From Pelagibacterales bacterium SAG-MED19 (lineage in GTDB: Bacteria > Pseudomonadota > Alphaproteobacteria > Pelagibacterales > Pelagibacteraceae): DNA of 45,994 bases. The stretch lies in NCBI GenBank assembly GCA_014654035.1, contig JACWDQ010000009.1, forward strand, positions 1 through 45,994, given 5' to 3'. The notes beneath the pieces are model-generated. The model had not been told where the DNA came from. It ran no database searches and saw only the letters and a list, made by a program, of their open reading frames with translations. Of this stretch, positions 45,937 to 45,994 are shown piece by piece. The translations under genes were made by a program, and so were the position numbers. Position 1 is the stretch's first letter, and the number at the start of each line of letters is the position of its first letter.

Positions 45937-45994
45937 TTATTTATTTTTTTTTTTTTCAAATACTTTTGGAGGAGCATTTTCATTAAGTTTGATA
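45937..45994 (-). CDS. C-terminal end of a probable tandem paralogue of the FAD-domain photolyase
   Basis: Only the last 18 codons are inside the window: IKLNENAPPKVFEKKKNK then TAA, 5 bases before the next ATG. The first ten residues are identical to residues 215-224 of the downstream photolyase, and the DNA agrees at 30 of 31 bases (45964-45994 versus 45260-45290). A T13 run at 45944-45956 makes the exact reading frame at the end unsure. It could be a second photolyase-like gene ending at the FAD domain, or a duplicated or misassembled contig end. Confidence 0.55.
   Translation of the reverse strand, partial: IKLNENAPPKVFEKKKNK
45964..45994. repeat. 31-base direct repeat at the window end (copy 2)
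   Basis: Second copy of the repeat at 45260-45290, offset 704 bases in the same orientation. It codes for the same ten residues in the edge-truncated gene. The window stopping inside a repeat is also what an assembly break would look like. Confidence 0.85.

Noticed and set aside
45944-45956. T13 run as an intrinsic terminator or sixth frameshift site
   Set aside because: No GC-rich stem lies beside it, and the truncated upstream gene gives too little sequence to decide its frame.
1-45994. CRISPR arrays, insertion sequences, phage genes or toxin-antitoxin pairs
   Set aside because: No regularly spaced repeats, transposase or integrase motifs or toxin-like pairs were seen on either strand; the gene order is ordinary chromosomal.

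Overview
The window reads as a piece of an AT-rich, streamlined alphaproteobacterial chromosome, most likely Pelagibacterales (SAR11). Reasons: visibly low GC; Lys/Asn/Ile-rich proteins; intergenic gaps of zero to a few tens of bases; a TimA/Tim44-like gene, the ftsK-lolA pair, and the order rho-hemJ-hemH-hemE | ppsR-maf-aroE-coaE-dnaQ-secB, which is known around alphaproteobacterial replication origins. No mobile element, CRISPR array, phage gene or rRNA was found. The genus is inferred, not proved.

Layout. 1-3845 (minus): 3'-truncated rho, then hemJ, hemH and hemE (late heme synthesis). 3846-4127: the largest gap, very AT-rich, with DnaA-box-like sites between divergent hemE and ppsR; probable oriC. 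4128-11365: ppsR, maf, aroE, coaE, dnaQ, then secB, fxsA, timA-like, smr and hslUV. 11457-15424: histidine genes hisB, hisH, hisA, hisF, hisE, with a GNAT gene and a secreted lyase-like protein inserted. 15451-23120: methyltransferase, HIT, GNAT, lolA, ftsK, UbiH-like, LON-domain and TPR-sulfotransferase genes. 23186-27793: tRNA-Gly, phhB, purH, a heparinase-like gene, rpe and yggT. 27864-32769: acetate module (cation:solute symporter, its DUF4212 partner, a conserved unknown, acs). 32782-39383: EVE, tsaD, hemC, hemD, MscS channel, second yggT, folD, FkbM methyltransferase and two small membrane proteins. 39380-45994: metallo-hydrolase, sugar dehydrogenase and a light-related cluster (noncanonical SDR, PhrB-like photolyase, DUF2256, amidotransferase, small membrane protein, FAD-domain photolyase, and the tail of a probable tandem paralogue).

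The most striking sequence-level signal is that five normally intact genes (rho, maf, purH, the heparinase-like gene, the FAD-domain photolyase) are each broken by one apparent extra base in an A-run of 7-10 on the coding strand. Sequencing or assembly error is the simplest explanation; poly(A) transcriptional slippage is the interesting alternative. The most biologically interesting loci are the probable oriC and the photolyase cluster, with its SDR lacking the catalytic Tyr, PhrB homologue lacking a full Fe-S cysteine set, and photolyase whose extra domain follows the FAD domain. I found no clearly new defence or mobile system.
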